From Hungatella sp. UBA3048 (lineage in GTDB: Bacteria; Bacillota; Clostridia; Lachnospirales; Lachnospiraceae): DNA of 64,000 nucleotides. The stretch spans positions 1-64,000 of the forward strand of contig DFCS01000011.1 of assembly GCA_002367105.1 (NCBI GenBank). The letters are read 5' to 3'. The translations under genes and the position numbers were made by a program. The notes beneath the pieces are model-generated. The model was not told the DNA's origin, ran no database searches, and saw only the letters and a program-made list of their open reading frames with translations. Positions 17,118 through 25,773 of the stretch are shown in pieces (within the stretch, counting starts at the first letter, position 1; each line of letters begins with the position of its first letter).

Positions 17118-19049
17118 TTATACGGTAATTGCTGTCTTTGTCGCTTCAAAAATTGCTATCTTAGCATCTCTTACCTTTCTGCTGTCGCCAATCACAAAAA
17201 CATCGGCTGCATTTAATTTACTCTCGTCAAACGGGTTGTAAGCCCGTGCTCCCATTGCAATCACAACATGATCAAAGGATCTCAATTCTTCTTTTTTTCC
17301 ATTGCGTTCAAAGGTTACCCCGTCCGAGTAAAATTCCTTTACTTTACAATTAGGATACATCTGCACCCCTTGTTCATTCAGCCGCCTTAACATCTCCGTC
17401 CTCACGATACGGGTAAGGTCTGCTGCAAAATCCGGAATCATATCCATCACCGTGACCTTATTCTTATAAACCCCCAGAAATTCGGCAATTTCACAGCCTA
17501 CTAATCCACCGCCTACAACCAGAACATTTTTATTAGCTGCAACTTTTTCTCCCCGCAGCAGTTCATTTGCCTTTATGAATTGGGGATTCCCGATTCCTTT
17601 TATGGGAGGAATCAGAGGCACTGAGCCCGTTGCCACGATAATTGCATCATACTTCTCTCCGTTAAGCATTTCCTCATCTGCTTCGCAGCCCATACGGTAT
17701 TCAACACCATACTTTTTTCCCAAGTCATAGTAAGTTGAAATTGTCTTTGAAAGATCGTTTTTATGAGGTGGAATTGCAGCAAGAGCATACTGTCCTCCCA
17801 ATACCACATCTTTTTCATACAGTGTCACTTCGTGTCCTCGCTTAGCAAGAATCCAAGAAGCCTGAAGCCCCGCCGGTCCGCCACCTACAACACCTATCTT
17901 TTTCTTTGTTTCTGCCTTCTGAATTGACCAGCGCCCCTCTTTGCCTGAAAATGGATTGATCAGGCAGGAGATTCCTTTATCCTGTTCGTCACAGCCCGGT
18001 GAATAATAACACCTTTGCATGCAGCCGGTGCACTGAAAGATTTCATCCAGTCTGCCCTCGGCAATCTTATTGGGGAATTCCGGGTCAGCAACAGACTGCC
18101 TCCCAAGCGCCACCAGATCTGCCTGTCCGGATGCGATCATTGTCTCTGCTAAATCCGGGGAATTAATTCTTCCGACGCAGATTACCGGTATATCAACCGC
18201 GCTTTTTATAAATTTTGCATACTCTCCATTAAATCCGGGCTTCTGAAAATAGGGAGTGACGATTCCGCCATTGACAGCAGTTCCGCAGGACAAGTTGAGT
18301 GCATCCGCACCTGCATGCGCAACAAGCCTTGCCATAGCGGCCACGTCCTCTATACTATTTCCATCTTCCATCCAATCATCCACGTTCATACGTACCAGAA
18401 CCGGATAATCTTTTCCACACTTTGCTTTGATTCCCTTAATCACCTCACATGCAAACCGGGCCTGATTCTCCAGAGAACCCCCAAATTCGTCTGTACGCTT
18501 GTTGAAGGCTCTGGAAAAGAACTGGCTGATCAAATATCCATGTGCCCCGTGGAGCTCAACGGCATCAAAACCCGCTTTTTGGGCACGTTCTGCCGCAACC
18601 ACAAATTTATCAATCATTTCATACACTTCTGCATTTGTAAAAGCCCGGGTTTTTTCATTAAACTTAGGATGTGGTATGGCTGACGGACCTACAGGAGTCC
18701 CTTTTGCACAGGCTGTGCTGGTCTGGGTTCCTGCATGTTCAAGCTGCCCTACACATTTAGCGCCGTTTTCATGAATTATTTTCGTAAGTTCGGCCAAATT
18801 CGGAATGCATTCGTCATTGTGAATTCCCGCCTGATTCGGTGTAGAGAGACCACCCAAATCCACGCATAGGAATTCTGAAACAATAAGGCCAAACCCACCC
18901 TTTGCACGTGCCCCAAAGTAAGCCATAGACTGTTCCGTAAAGTGATGATTGCCGTCAATCATACTTGAATCCATTGCCGGCATTACAAATCGGTTCTTCA
19001 CTTCCATCGAACCGATTTTAATCGGACTAAAAACATTACTATAATTCAT
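17118..19049 (-). CDS. OYE-type enoate reductase (FMN / 4Fe-4S / FAD), 2,4-dienoyl-CoA reductase family
   Basis: 643 residues. Residues 1-335 form the FMN-binding TIM barrel with the active-site ELHGAHGYLISQF region (His167, His170, Tyr172). Cys340, Cys343, Cys347 and Cys362 match the 4Fe-4S pattern of the family. Residues 385-643 hold an FAD motif (GVVGGGPAG) and a second dinucleotide motif (VLVVGGGLVG). Members reduce activated C=C bonds with NAD(P)H; relatives act on dienoyl-CoA, bile-acid intermediates (BaiCD/BaiH), steroids or bilirubin. Start ATG 19049 follows GGAGG by six bases; the TTG at 19070 would overlap the upstream gene. The role inferred is reduction of a C=C bond of the aglycone released by the GH1 enzyme. 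Confidence 0.93.
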   Translation of the reverse strand: MNYSNVFSPIKIGSMEVKNRFVMPAMDSSMIDGNHHFTEQSMAYFGARAKGGFGLIVSEFLCVDLGGLSTPNQAGIHNDECIPNLAELTKIIHENGAKCVGQLEHAGTQTSTACAKGTPVGPSAIPHPKFNEKTRAFTNAEVYEMIDKFVVAAERAQKAGFDAVELHGAHGYLISQFFSRAFNKRTDEFGGSLENQARFACEVIKGIKAKCGKDYPVLVRMNVDDWMEDGNSIEDVAAMARLVAHAGADALNLSCGTAVNGGIVTPYFQKPGFNGEYAKFIKSAVDIPVICVGRINSPDLAETMIASGQADLVALGRQSVADPEFPNKIAEGRLDEIFQCTGCMQRCYYSPGCDEQDKGISCLINPFSGKEGRWSIQKAETKKKIGVVGGGPAGLQASWILAKRGHEVTLYEKDVVLGGQYALAAIPPHKNDLSKTISTYYDLGKKYGVEYRMGCEADEEMLNGEKYDAIIVATGSVPLIPPIKGIGNPQFIKANELLRGEKVAANKNVLVVGGGLVGCEIAEFLGVYKNKVTVMDMIPDFAADLTRIVRTEMLRRLNEQGVQMYPNCKVKEFYSDGVTFERNGKKEELRSFDHVVIAMGARAYNPFDESKLNAADVFVIGDSRKVRDAKIAIFEATKTAITV

Positions 19050-19066
19050 TACAATTCCTCCGTCCC

Positions 19067-20068
19067 TCAATCAATGAAACTGATGTTGCCCGGTTCATTT
19101 TTCATAAATACTTTTCCATTATAATTGATTTCATACATTTTCCAGACTCCGTTTTCTTTTCGCAGTCTGTTAAAATAAGTTGCAGAATAAAATGTATCAC
19201 GGTAGTTATCAATACTCAATGTTTTTGAACCCAACCGGTGAGGCTCCAACCTATATGCTTCAAAGGTAGCTTCTTCCCCGTTTACTTTTACATTAAATAT
19301 TTTTATGGAATGCTGAAGTGCCGCTTCTTTATGTCGCAGGGCCATAAAGCCTGCGACCAAATTCCTGAGCCCGTTATGCAGAACTGCTTTTCCACTATAA
19401 AATACCACATCCTCAGTAAGACTTGTACGGAACAATCCAAAATCAAAATTATCCAGTCCTGCCGCATACCGATACATCGTTTCCGCAACCCGCCCTTCTT
19501 CACTACGCAGATTTTCCGGATTTGCAATTGCCCTGTAAGGCGATTCGTATTCGTGAACTGCCGCAAGTGCATGTCCTCCGTACATTTTATAGTCCATCAG
19601 CTTCCAGTCTTTTGCAAAAGCAGTATTTCCCTTTTCATAATCCAGGTCAAATCGGATTACGGAAAGCTTCCAAATTCCATTCTCTTTTACATACGAATTG
19701 GTCATATGACCGCCAAATTCAAATGGATAAAGAGCTTCTTCCTTAACTGCATAAAGAAAATGTACGTATACGCTCTGCTGCGCCTTATCTCCTTCGTAAA
19801 ATGCCACATAATTACTCGTCTGGCACTTTGTGATATCAAGCTCCACGCCTTTCCACCGAATTCCCTCAGCAGCCTGGTTTTTTCCTTTATAATTTCCAAC
19901 TGTGCTGAATACTGCTTCTACCTCATCAGTCATGAATTCCTTAGCAGAATCGTAATTGTTTGACAGCATAGCCATCAAAAACGTATTTAATATCTCTTTC
20001 AGCTGTATTGCATTGGGATCGAGGTTTTCCAATTCTTCTACCTTCTTAAAAATAATTTCTGTTGCCAT
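19067..20068 (-). CDS. Tandem NTF2/SnoaL-like domain protein C
   Basis: 333 residues, the longest of the three paralogues. Two NTF2-like domains are linked at about residues 165-190 (FAKDWKLMDYKM, then GGHALAAVHEY). The C-terminal LEPHRLGSKTLS motif is nearly the same as in protein A. AAGGAG precedes the ATG by eight bases. The second gene of the operon, it lies 21 nt after the IIC gene and 17 nt before the OYE gene. Its function is unknown. The recurrent His and Asp/Glu-rich loops fit a dehydratase or isomerase, but no catalytic dyad can be assigned with confidence. Confidence 0.7.
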   Translation of the reverse strand: MATEIIFKKVEELENLDPNAIQLKEILNTFLMAMLSNNYDSAKEFMTDEVEAVFSTVGNYKGKNQAAEGIRWKGVELDITKCQTSNYVAFYEGDKAQQSVYVHFLYAVKEEALYPFEFGGHMTNSYVKENGIWKLSVIRFDLDYEKGNTAFAKDWKLMDYKMYGGHALAAVHEYESPYRAIANPENLRSEEGRVAETMYRYAAGLDNFDFGLFRTSLTEDVVFYSGKAVLHNGLRNLVAGFMALRHKEAALQHSIKIFNVKVNGEEATFEAYRLEPHRLGSKTLSIDNYRDTFYSATYFNRLRKENGVWKMYEINYNGKVFMKNEPGNISFID

Positions 20069-20089
20069 CTCTTTTTCTCCTTGTTCAAG

Positions 20090-21376
20090 CTATAGCACTG
20101 CTTTGACTTTTTCTTCTTGTCTCTTAAGTGACGCCTCGTAAATCTTCACAAAGAAAAGGTAAATACAGCTGTCTGCCAAAATCAGTGCAATCTGTAAAAA
20201 CACATTTCTCAAATCTCCCCCGCTGCTGATATATGCACTCAATCCCATGGGCGTTGACCACGCAACATAGACACTGAGCTTGGACACCAGGCCGGTTACA
20301 GTAGCAAAATATGCTACCAGCATATTAAATACCGGAACCAGACAGAGCGGAATACCAAGAATTAAGTTGTAAACAATCGGTATGCCAAACAAAATCGGCT
20401 CATTAATATTGAAAAACGATGTCGGTAAGCCTAATTTTGCTATTGCTCTTAACTCGCTGCGTTTAGAAAACAAAAGTATTACAATTACAAGACCGATTGT
20501 TGCTCCCGAACCGCCAAGCGTTCCGTACACATCTCTGAACGGCAGGTTAATAATCTCTCCCTGCTCCAATGCTGCAAGCAATGGGGCATCAAAAATCGGA
20601 TTTGTAACTCCTGCCGGATGAATCCCGAATACCCAGCACAGATTCTGCAGGAATATATTTACAACAATTCCTATCGGCGTAGCGCTGAAACCAACCAGAG
20701 GAGCCTGCAAAACCTTATTGATGAATTCATGCAGTTCATAGCCAGAGGCAATTTTGAGTATAAAGCAGACAATACCTGTTCCAACAAGCGTAATAATAAC
20801 AGTAATGATCATGTTGAAAGATTCGATAATTGCAGGCGGAACCTGTCCCTTAATATGTATCTGCAATTTTTCGTTCTTAGCAAGTTTCATAAAGACCTCT
20901 GAACCTGCCAACGCCACCAGCAAAGCAAGAAACATATTACTCGTGCTAAACATGCCGCTGTTTATTATGCCGCCCACATTTTCCGTTACCCCTCCTACGG
21001 TCACAACACTTGTAAATGGGATTATAATAAAATACATTGCCATCGTTACAACAGTTACATACATTGGGTTGTAAAACTTTCTCGTTTTTGCAATATCATA
21101 GGACACAAGTGCCATCATTAAAAAGCCTATAATCCCCATAGTGCCGTTGTTGATTCTCGCTGTAAGTCCCGACAACTGATTCAGCATTTCCTCTGACATC
21201 ATTTTCCCCATAAAGCTTGTCGGTACAAAAAGTACATAGGCAAAAAACGTCATAAACCCGCCCAACACCAGCAATGGAATCAAAGTCATAAAGGAGTTTC
21301 TAATCGCTTTGAGATGTATCTCCTGGCTCATCTTTCCTGAAAACTCCTCTAACTTTTGTAAAAACTTGTGATTCAT
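20090..21376 (-). CDS. PTS EIIC, lactose/cellobiose family; first gene of the operon
   Basis: 428 residues with about ten membrane helices. The signature region FNINEPILFGIPIVYN with the IHPAG loop (CWVFGIHPAG) is characteristic of Lac-family IIC. The GTG at 21385 overlaps the AGGAGG site; ATG 21376 is correctly spaced. It forms the translocation channel with the IIB and IIA of the same operon. IHPAG replaces the IHGSN found in the second IIC (24104), so the sugar site probably differs. As first gene of a nine-gene operon it is divergent from the DeoR regulator. Confidence 0.93.
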   Translation of the reverse strand: MNHKFLQKLEEFSGKMSQEIHLKAIRNSFMTLIPLLVLGGFMTFFAYVLFVPTSFMGKMMSEEMLNQLSGLTARINNGTMGIIGFLMMALVSYDIAKTRKFYNPMYVTVVTMAMYFIIIPFTSVVTVGGVTENVGGIINSGMFSTSNMFLALLVALAGSEVFMKLAKNEKLQIHIKGQVPPAIIESFNMIITVIITLVGTGIVCFILKIASGYELHEFINKVLQAPLVGFSATPIGIVVNIFLQNLCWVFGIHPAGVTNPIFDAPLLAALEQGEIINLPFRDVYGTLGGSGATIGLVIVILLFSKRSELRAIAKLGLPTSFFNINEPILFGIPIVYNLILGIPLCLVPVFNMLVAYFATVTGLVSKLSVYVAWSTPMGLSAYISSGGDLRNVFLQIALILADSCIYLFFVKIYEASLKRQEEKVKAVL

Positions 21377-21410
21377 GCTATTCACCCTCCTAATTTTATC
21401 GTTTTGATTT

Positions 21411-21599
21411 TTGATTGATTTTGTTAGCTATAACTATTATTTCAGTAATTCAATCATATTTCAATCACATTTCAAACAATAATACATCTTCTGCTTTTTG
21501 TCAATATATTTTAAGCAATTTTTAATTATTTTTACATTCAAGCAAATTTCAATCACTTTTTGAACATTTCTCTTTTCTTTTAGCTTGATTTATTATATA
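21411..21599. promoter_or_regulatory. Divergent operon/DeoR control region with phased TTCAATCA repeats
   Basis: TTCAATCATAT, TTCAATCACAT and TTCAA follow each other at an exact 11-bp period from 21449 to 21475. TTTCAATCACTTT recurs at 21547-21559, and the reverse-oriented TTGATTGATT lies at 21411-21420. On the minus strand the repeats supply TTGAAA, 17 bp, AATAAT as a possible promoter. Helically phased copies next to a DeoR gene suggest a DeoR operator array; the assignment to DeoR is inference. Confidence 0.55.
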
Positions 21600-21625
21600 C
21601 TATTGTTTATATAAGGAGGATTATT

Positions 21626-22390
21626 ATGAGACAGATTGAGCGATGGAAAAAAATTGAACAAATGCTGAAAAAAGAAGGACACCTTTCCGTCCAGGACCTT
21701 GCTGTCCGCCTGAAAGTATCTGAGGCCAGTATCAGACGCGACCTGACAAAAATGGAAGAAGAACGTATGATCACACGAATCTGGGGCGGAGCCAAATTAA
21801 TTGATAATGATTTGGATAACTCTAATCTTATGACTAATAATTTCGATGACAAATACCTCCTTCGCTTCAGCCGTAACATAGAAGCTAAAGAAAAAATCGG
21901 GAAAGCTGCGGCTGCTCTGATAAAAGACAATGATTGTGTTTTTATCGATGCCGGTTCCACTGCATTGCACATGATTGACCATATCACTGCAAAAAACATT
22001 CTGGTTGTCACAAATGGTATTTCAAATCTGCAAAAACTGGCTGCAAAAAGAACGAATACCTACGTTCCCCATGGCGATTTAAATTTTGGTTCAGCTGCTA
22101 TCATGGGTGCAGATACCAGCAATTCTTTGGATACGATGAATTTTGATAAAGTATTCCTTGGAACAATCAGCATTGATGCAGCTGCTGGGTGCAGTTCAAC
22201 GAACTCCTTTGATGCCGCTTTAAAAAAGACAGCCATCTCACGGTCAAAGGAGGTATTCATTTTAGCCGATTCTTCGAAAATGAATACACGCGCTCCCTTT
22301 TCTTTTGCAAATTTGGAGGACATTACGATTATAACTGAAAAAAAGCCTGATTTAGAGCACAATAACCTGCGCTATATCATTGCACAATAA
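21626..22390 (+). CDS. DeoR-family transcriptional regulator
   Basis: 254 residues. The N-terminal HTH_DeoR (SVQDLAVRLKVSEASIRRDL) is followed by the DeoRC sensor domain with IDAGSTALHM and VVTNGI, which binds phosphosugars. AAGGAGG is six bases before the ATG. It is divergent from the nine-gene PTS/NTF2/OYE operon and is its probable repressor, responding to an imported sugar phosphate. A degraded partial copy of this gene lies at 3426-3578. Confidence 0.92.
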   Translation: MRQIERWKKIEQMLKKEGHLSVQDLAVRLKVSEASIRRDLTKMEEERMITRIWGGAKLIDNDLDNSNLMTNNFDDKYLLRFSRNIEAKEKIGKAAAALIKDNDCVFIDAGSTALHMIDHITAKNILVVTNGISNLQKLAAKRTNTYVPHGDLNFGSAAIMGADTSNSLDTMNFDKVFLGTISIDAAAGCSSTNSFDAALKKTAISRSKEVFILADSSKMNTRAPFSFANLEDITIITEKKPDLEHNNLRYIIAQ

Positions 22391-22555
22391 ATACAAGTCA
22401 GAACTTATCCATATCCTCCCGTTACTTTTATAGTCTCTCCAAAGCAGCTGCCCACTAAGTGAAATTAGTGCGCAGGCATCAGCTGAAACGGCTGCGAAGA
22501 TTCCCCATTTAAATATCAGGAGAGTAACAGATACGGGATATGAAAATGAAGAGTA

Positions 22556-22587
22556 CTATGTACTCATTAAAACAAATGAGTACATAG
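22556..22587. repeat. Perfect 13-bp inverted repeat
   Basis: CTATGTACTCATT (22556-22568) and AATGAGTACATAG (22575-22587) pair perfectly around AAAACA. No T-run follows on the plus strand. It could be a transcript-end structure for the DeoR gene or a protein-binding palindrome. Confidence 0.6.
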
Positions 22588-22700
22588 CATACGAAAACAT
22601 CACAAGTGAGCGAGGAATTCTGCAATAACTATAAATAAGCAATTTTTGCGACACCCCCTTCTGTCCTATCACACTCAACAACCTGATGCATAAAGAAATA

Positions 22701-22720
22701 GCGTAGCTTTTACGCTACGC
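22701..22720 (-). terminator. Terminator of the HAD/PTS operon
   Basis: GCGTAGC and GCTACGC pair over 7 bp with a six-base loop. Read on the minus strand the hairpin is followed by TATTTCTTTA. It lies 60 nt beyond the HAD gene stop. Confidence 0.6.
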
Positions 22721-22779
22721 CATACCTCGCTCAAATACTGTTTTACTAAGGACTATTTTAACCGCTTTTTTACGGTGAT

Positions 22780-23613
22780 TTATTCCTCCTGCAAAATATA
22801 CCGATTGATAAATTTTCCGATTCCGTCATGATTATTATCAGTCGTTATATAATCAGCTGCGCTCTTTGTCTTTTCACTGCCATTAGCCATAACAACTCCT
22901 ATACCTGCATGTAAGGTCATATCGTAATCATTATCGGCGTCTCCAAAGGTACATAACTCTTCCATAGAAAATCCATGAAGTGCTGCCACTTGTTTCAGCC
23001 CATATGTTTTATTAACTCTCGGATCCATGTATTCAAATAAAATACTGGCTGTTTTTAAAGCGGTTGATTCATATTTTTCATTTTTAAAAGTTTTGCTTCG
23101 TTCTATAACTGCGTCCATCATGGAAGGCTGGCACACAATCATAACCTTAGACCTTGGCTCTTTTAAGAATTCGCTAAAATCAACCACCTCATATGGCACC
23201 TTGTCCTCCTGGGACAGCATTTGAATGAGTACGTCATCCTTGGGGGCATATAGAGTGCCATCATAAGGAACCGCAAAATTCACATCCATATCCTGGTAAT
23301 AACTCATAACCTCATGAATAAGCTCCCCCTCCAACGGATAACTTTCATTTTCCACGCCGAAAACAAAATCACAGATTTCAGCTCCGCCAGTTCCAACAAT
23401 AGTATCAATCAAACCGTCAATCCCCCACTCCTTTAGCAGTACCTTAACACTTTTGACATCACGGCCCGTTGCCAGACCAAACAATATGCCCTTCTTTCTG
23501 ACTTTTTTTATTGCTTCCACTGTCAGCGGTGAAACGATGTGTTTATCCGTAAGCAAAGTGCCATCCACATCACACATAATTGCTTTTACCTGTCTCACTT
23601 TATCCTTCAACAT
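22780..23613 (-). CDS. HAD-superfamily (Cof-type) phosphatase
   Basis: 277 residues. HAD motif I is CDVDGT (nucleophile Asp15, general acid Asp17) and the C-terminal motif is TFGDADNDYDM. A C2-type cap lies between. Cof-type enzymes dephosphorylate sugar phosphates and flavin precursors. AAAGGA is six bases before the ATG. It is the last gene after GH1-IIB-IIC-IIA, 146 nt after the IIA gene, so it may remove phosphate from accumulating hexose phosphates. Whether it is co-transcribed is not certain because of the gap. Confidence 0.88.
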   Translation of the reverse strand: MLKDKVRQVKAIMCDVDGTLLTDKHIVSPLTVEAIKKVRKKGILFGLATGRDVKSVKVLLKEWGIDGLIDTIVGTGGAEICDFVFGVENESYPLEGELIHEVMSYYQDMDVNFAVPYDGTLYAPKDDVLIQMLSQEDKVPYEVVDFSEFLKEPRSKVMIVCQPSMMDAVIERSKTFKNEKYESTALKTASILFEYMDPRVNKTYGLKQVAALHGFSMEELCTFGDADNDYDMTLHAGIGVVMANGSEKTKSAADYITTDNNHDGIGKFINRYILQEE

Positions 23614-23759
23614 AATATCCTTTTCCTCTTCACAGAACCCGCCGTCAATATACTGGCTATTTCACTTCAATGTCCCTAAGCAAAACCGGATCCTGATAGA
23701 ATCATTCTACCAGAACCCGGTGAAAGGCAGTTTTGCCAGAAAAGCTGCATTATAGCAAT

Positions 23760-24074
23760 TTATCTGCCTCCCAGCCGCTTATAAAGGCTTATCATTTCTT
23801 CTGCCACGACCTTGAACACTTCCGCGCTCATCATCTGGTCCTCTGCATGTGCCAGAATAAGCCCCATGGTTACTGTTTCTCCTGCAGCTTCCTTTTGAAT
23901 TAACTCTACATGGGGAAAATGTCCATTTTTCATCATCTCATCACCCTGTGCAATCCTGCCCTCCGCCTCTTCATATTTCTCTTCCTTTGCCAGTTGTATC
24001 GCTTCAATATAGCTGGACTTTGCCCCTCCTGCAGCAGTGATCAGCTGAAAACAGATAAGTTCCATATCTTGCAT
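23760..24074 (-). CDS. PTS EIIA, lactose/cellobiose family
   Basis: 104 residues; active histidine His76 in LAHAEDQMM. It is paralogous to the IIA at 16445. It donates phosphate to the IIB at 25421. AAGGTG is five bases before the ATG. It ends the core PTS set of the second locus (GH1, IIB, IIC, IIA), whose order differs from the first locus. Confidence 0.93.
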   Translation of the reverse strand: MQDMELICFQLITAAGGAKSSYIEAIQLAKEEKYEEAEGRIAQGDEMMKNGHFPHVELIQKEAAGETVTMGLILAHAEDQMMSAEVFKVVAEEMISLYKRLGGR

Positions 24075-24103
24075 TTTATCACCTTCTCTTTCCCTTCCTT
24101 AAG

Positions 24104-25396
24104 TTATGACTCCTCTACGCTGTTTTCCTGATTATAATACATTTTGTCAACGATCCTGATAAACGGCAGGTACACAAAAAATGATAACGTGATGATCACT
24201 GCTTGGAGCAACGCCGTCCTCCAGCCTCCGATCAGAAAGCCCGATATGATCGGGGGAGTAGTCCAGGGAACCAGAATCCCACTGTACAGGGGGCAAAGCC
24301 CCGTATAGATGGCCAGATATTCTATGATACCGGTTAAAACAGGCATCAGAATAAACGGAATAGCCATAATGGGATTTAATACAATAGGTGTACCAAAGGT
24401 TACCGGCTCATTAATGTTAAAGCAGCCAGGACCAAGACCCAGCTTGCCGATCTGCTTGCACTGGGTAGATTTGGCCAGAAATACCATATAAAGCACCAGA
24501 CCAAGAGTAACTCCAGCTCCTGTAACAGTGATAAACTGATCTACAAACTGCTTGGTGACAATGTGGCCTCCATTGGCAATGGTAAGCGCCTGCCCACTGT
24601 CAACAATCGCCTGATTAGAGGCAGTGTTGGCCATCAGAATACCATCCATAATTCCCGTTATAAGATTACTTCCATGAATTCCAAAAAACCAGAAAAACGG
24701 AATCAGAAAGCTGATTGCGATCACACCTCCAAAGGAATCCGTAAGGCCCTGCAGCGGAATCTGAAAAGTATTATAGATCCATTCCATAGGGCTGATGTTA
24801 AGCCCTCCCTTTGTAAATGCATAAATAACAGCTGCTCCGGTAACCATCACGGTGCCTGGAATCAGTGCGGTAAAAGAAGCTGCTACCCCTTCAGGAACCC
24901 CTGCAGGCATCTTGATGGTAATGCGCTTCTTTAAAAAGAAGCTATAAACACAGCCTACAATAATTCCAATAAGGAGGGCCCCGATCATCCCCTTGCCCCC
25001 TGTCCATTCCTTTAATATAACGCCTACAGTGGAACCTTCCTTTGTTTCAACAGAAGAAGGCTGGAACAGTAAGTAGATACAGAGGGAGATCACCCCTGCC
25101 GGAAGTCCGTTGTACCCTTCGTTTTTCACATAAGTATAGGCAATGCCTACAGAGGCAATGAGGGCCATTACACCAAAGGTGCTGTCATTGACTTGCAGCA
25201 GTACCGGAGTAATTCCCTTAGCACTGAACCAGTCAGCAACAGGTGTGTAAGGGAAAAAAGCCAAAAGCAGGAACACAGAGCCGATGATCATCATTGGCAT
25301 AGAATAGAGCATGCCATCCTTTAAGGCCTGGATGGGCCTGGTGTTGATGAATGCCATCATTTTAGGAACCACCTTTTCGTTAAAAAAATCCTTCAT
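24104..25396 (-). CDS. PTS EIIC, cellobiose family
   Basis: 430 residues with about ten helices. It has the family signature FNINEPVTFGTPIVLNP and FFWFFGIHGSN, as in cellobiose/chitobiose IIC proteins. A TTG at 25402 is in frame, but GGGAGGT sets the start at ATG 25396. It imports a beta-linked disaccharide or aryl glucoside. The IIB gene ends 24 nt upstream. Its N-terminal domain (KDFFNEKVVPKMMAFINTRP) is typical of CelB-type permeases. Confidence 0.94.
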   Translation of the reverse strand: MKDFFNEKVVPKMMAFINTRPIQALKDGMLYSMPMMIIGSVFLLLAFFPYTPVADWFSAKGITPVLLQVNDSTFGVMALIASVGIAYTYVKNEGYNGLPAGVISLCIYLLFQPSSVETKEGSTVGVILKEWTGGKGMIGALLIGIIVGCVYSFFLKKRITIKMPAGVPEGVAASFTALIPGTVMVTGAAVIYAFTKGGLNISPMEWIYNTFQIPLQGLTDSFGGVIAISFLIPFFWFFGIHGSNLITGIMDGILMANTASNQAIVDSGQALTIANGGHIVTKQFVDQFITVTGAGVTLGLVLYMVFLAKSTQCKQIGKLGLGPGCFNINEPVTFGTPIVLNPIMAIPFILMPVLTGIIEYLAIYTGLCPLYSGILVPWTTPPIISGFLIGGWRTALLQAVIITLSFFVYLPFIRIVDKMYYNQENSVEES

Positions 25397-25420
25397 CTTC
25401 AAATACCTCCCTGTTCATCC

Positions 25421-25729
25421 TTATTTCCCAGCTAGTTTCCGGGCAAATTCCAGTACATTTTTTCCGTTGCACATTCCGTAATCCACCATTGGGATCACAT
25501 CCAAAGGAACTCCATTCTTCTGGCATACCTTGGAAACCTTTCCTTTTAGATATCCTACCTGGGGGCCCAGCAGTGCACAGTCCACCCCTTTTAAATTCTC
25601 CTCTATTTCATTAACCGGAAATGCCACGATATCCACTTCCATTCCACCCTTTTCAGCCTCTTCCTTCATTTTACTTACCAGCAGGCTTGTGCTCATTCCC
25701 TGATTACAAAATAACCGTACTACCAGCAT
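25421..25729 (-). CDS. PTS EIIB, lactose/cellobiose family
   Basis: 102 residues; phosphocysteine Cys8 in RLFCNQGMSTS. It forms a set with the IIC and IIA that follow. The ribosome site AAGGAT lies close to the ATG. The GH1 gene ends 44 nt upstream. Confidence 0.93.
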   Translation of the reverse strand: MLVVRLFCNQGMSTSLLVSKMKEEAEKGGMEVDIVAFPVNEIEENLKGVDCALLGPQVGYLKGKVSKVCQKNGVPLDVIPMVDYGMCNGKNVLEFARKLAGK

Positions 25730-25773
25730 GATCCTTATCCCCCTCTTGTTATTTTCCCATTTAATCCATCTCT

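Larger units (their letters stand above)
22391..22779. other. Long intergenic stretch with hairpins
   Basis: No gene is supported. It holds a perfect 13-bp inverted repeat (22556-22587) and a minus-strand terminator (22701-22720). The part 22430-22560 has GC-richer, possibly structured sequence (CAGCTG and GCAGCC-like pairs) that I cannot assign to any riboswitch class. Confidence 0.4.

Noticed and set aside
18315..18774. Plus-strand frames over the OYE gene
   Set aside because: Antisense to the FMN domain; no start signal or family resemblance.
20618..21074. Plus-strand frames over the PTS IIC gene
   Set aside because: Antisense translations of membrane helices, which often stay open by composition.
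21449..21475. A CRISPR-like repeat
   Set aside because: The 11-bp tandem copies have no spacers and sit in a promoter region.
22391..22779. A riboswitch or T-box
   Set aside because: No conserved core of a known class could be matched by eye and neighbours do not suggest a ligand.
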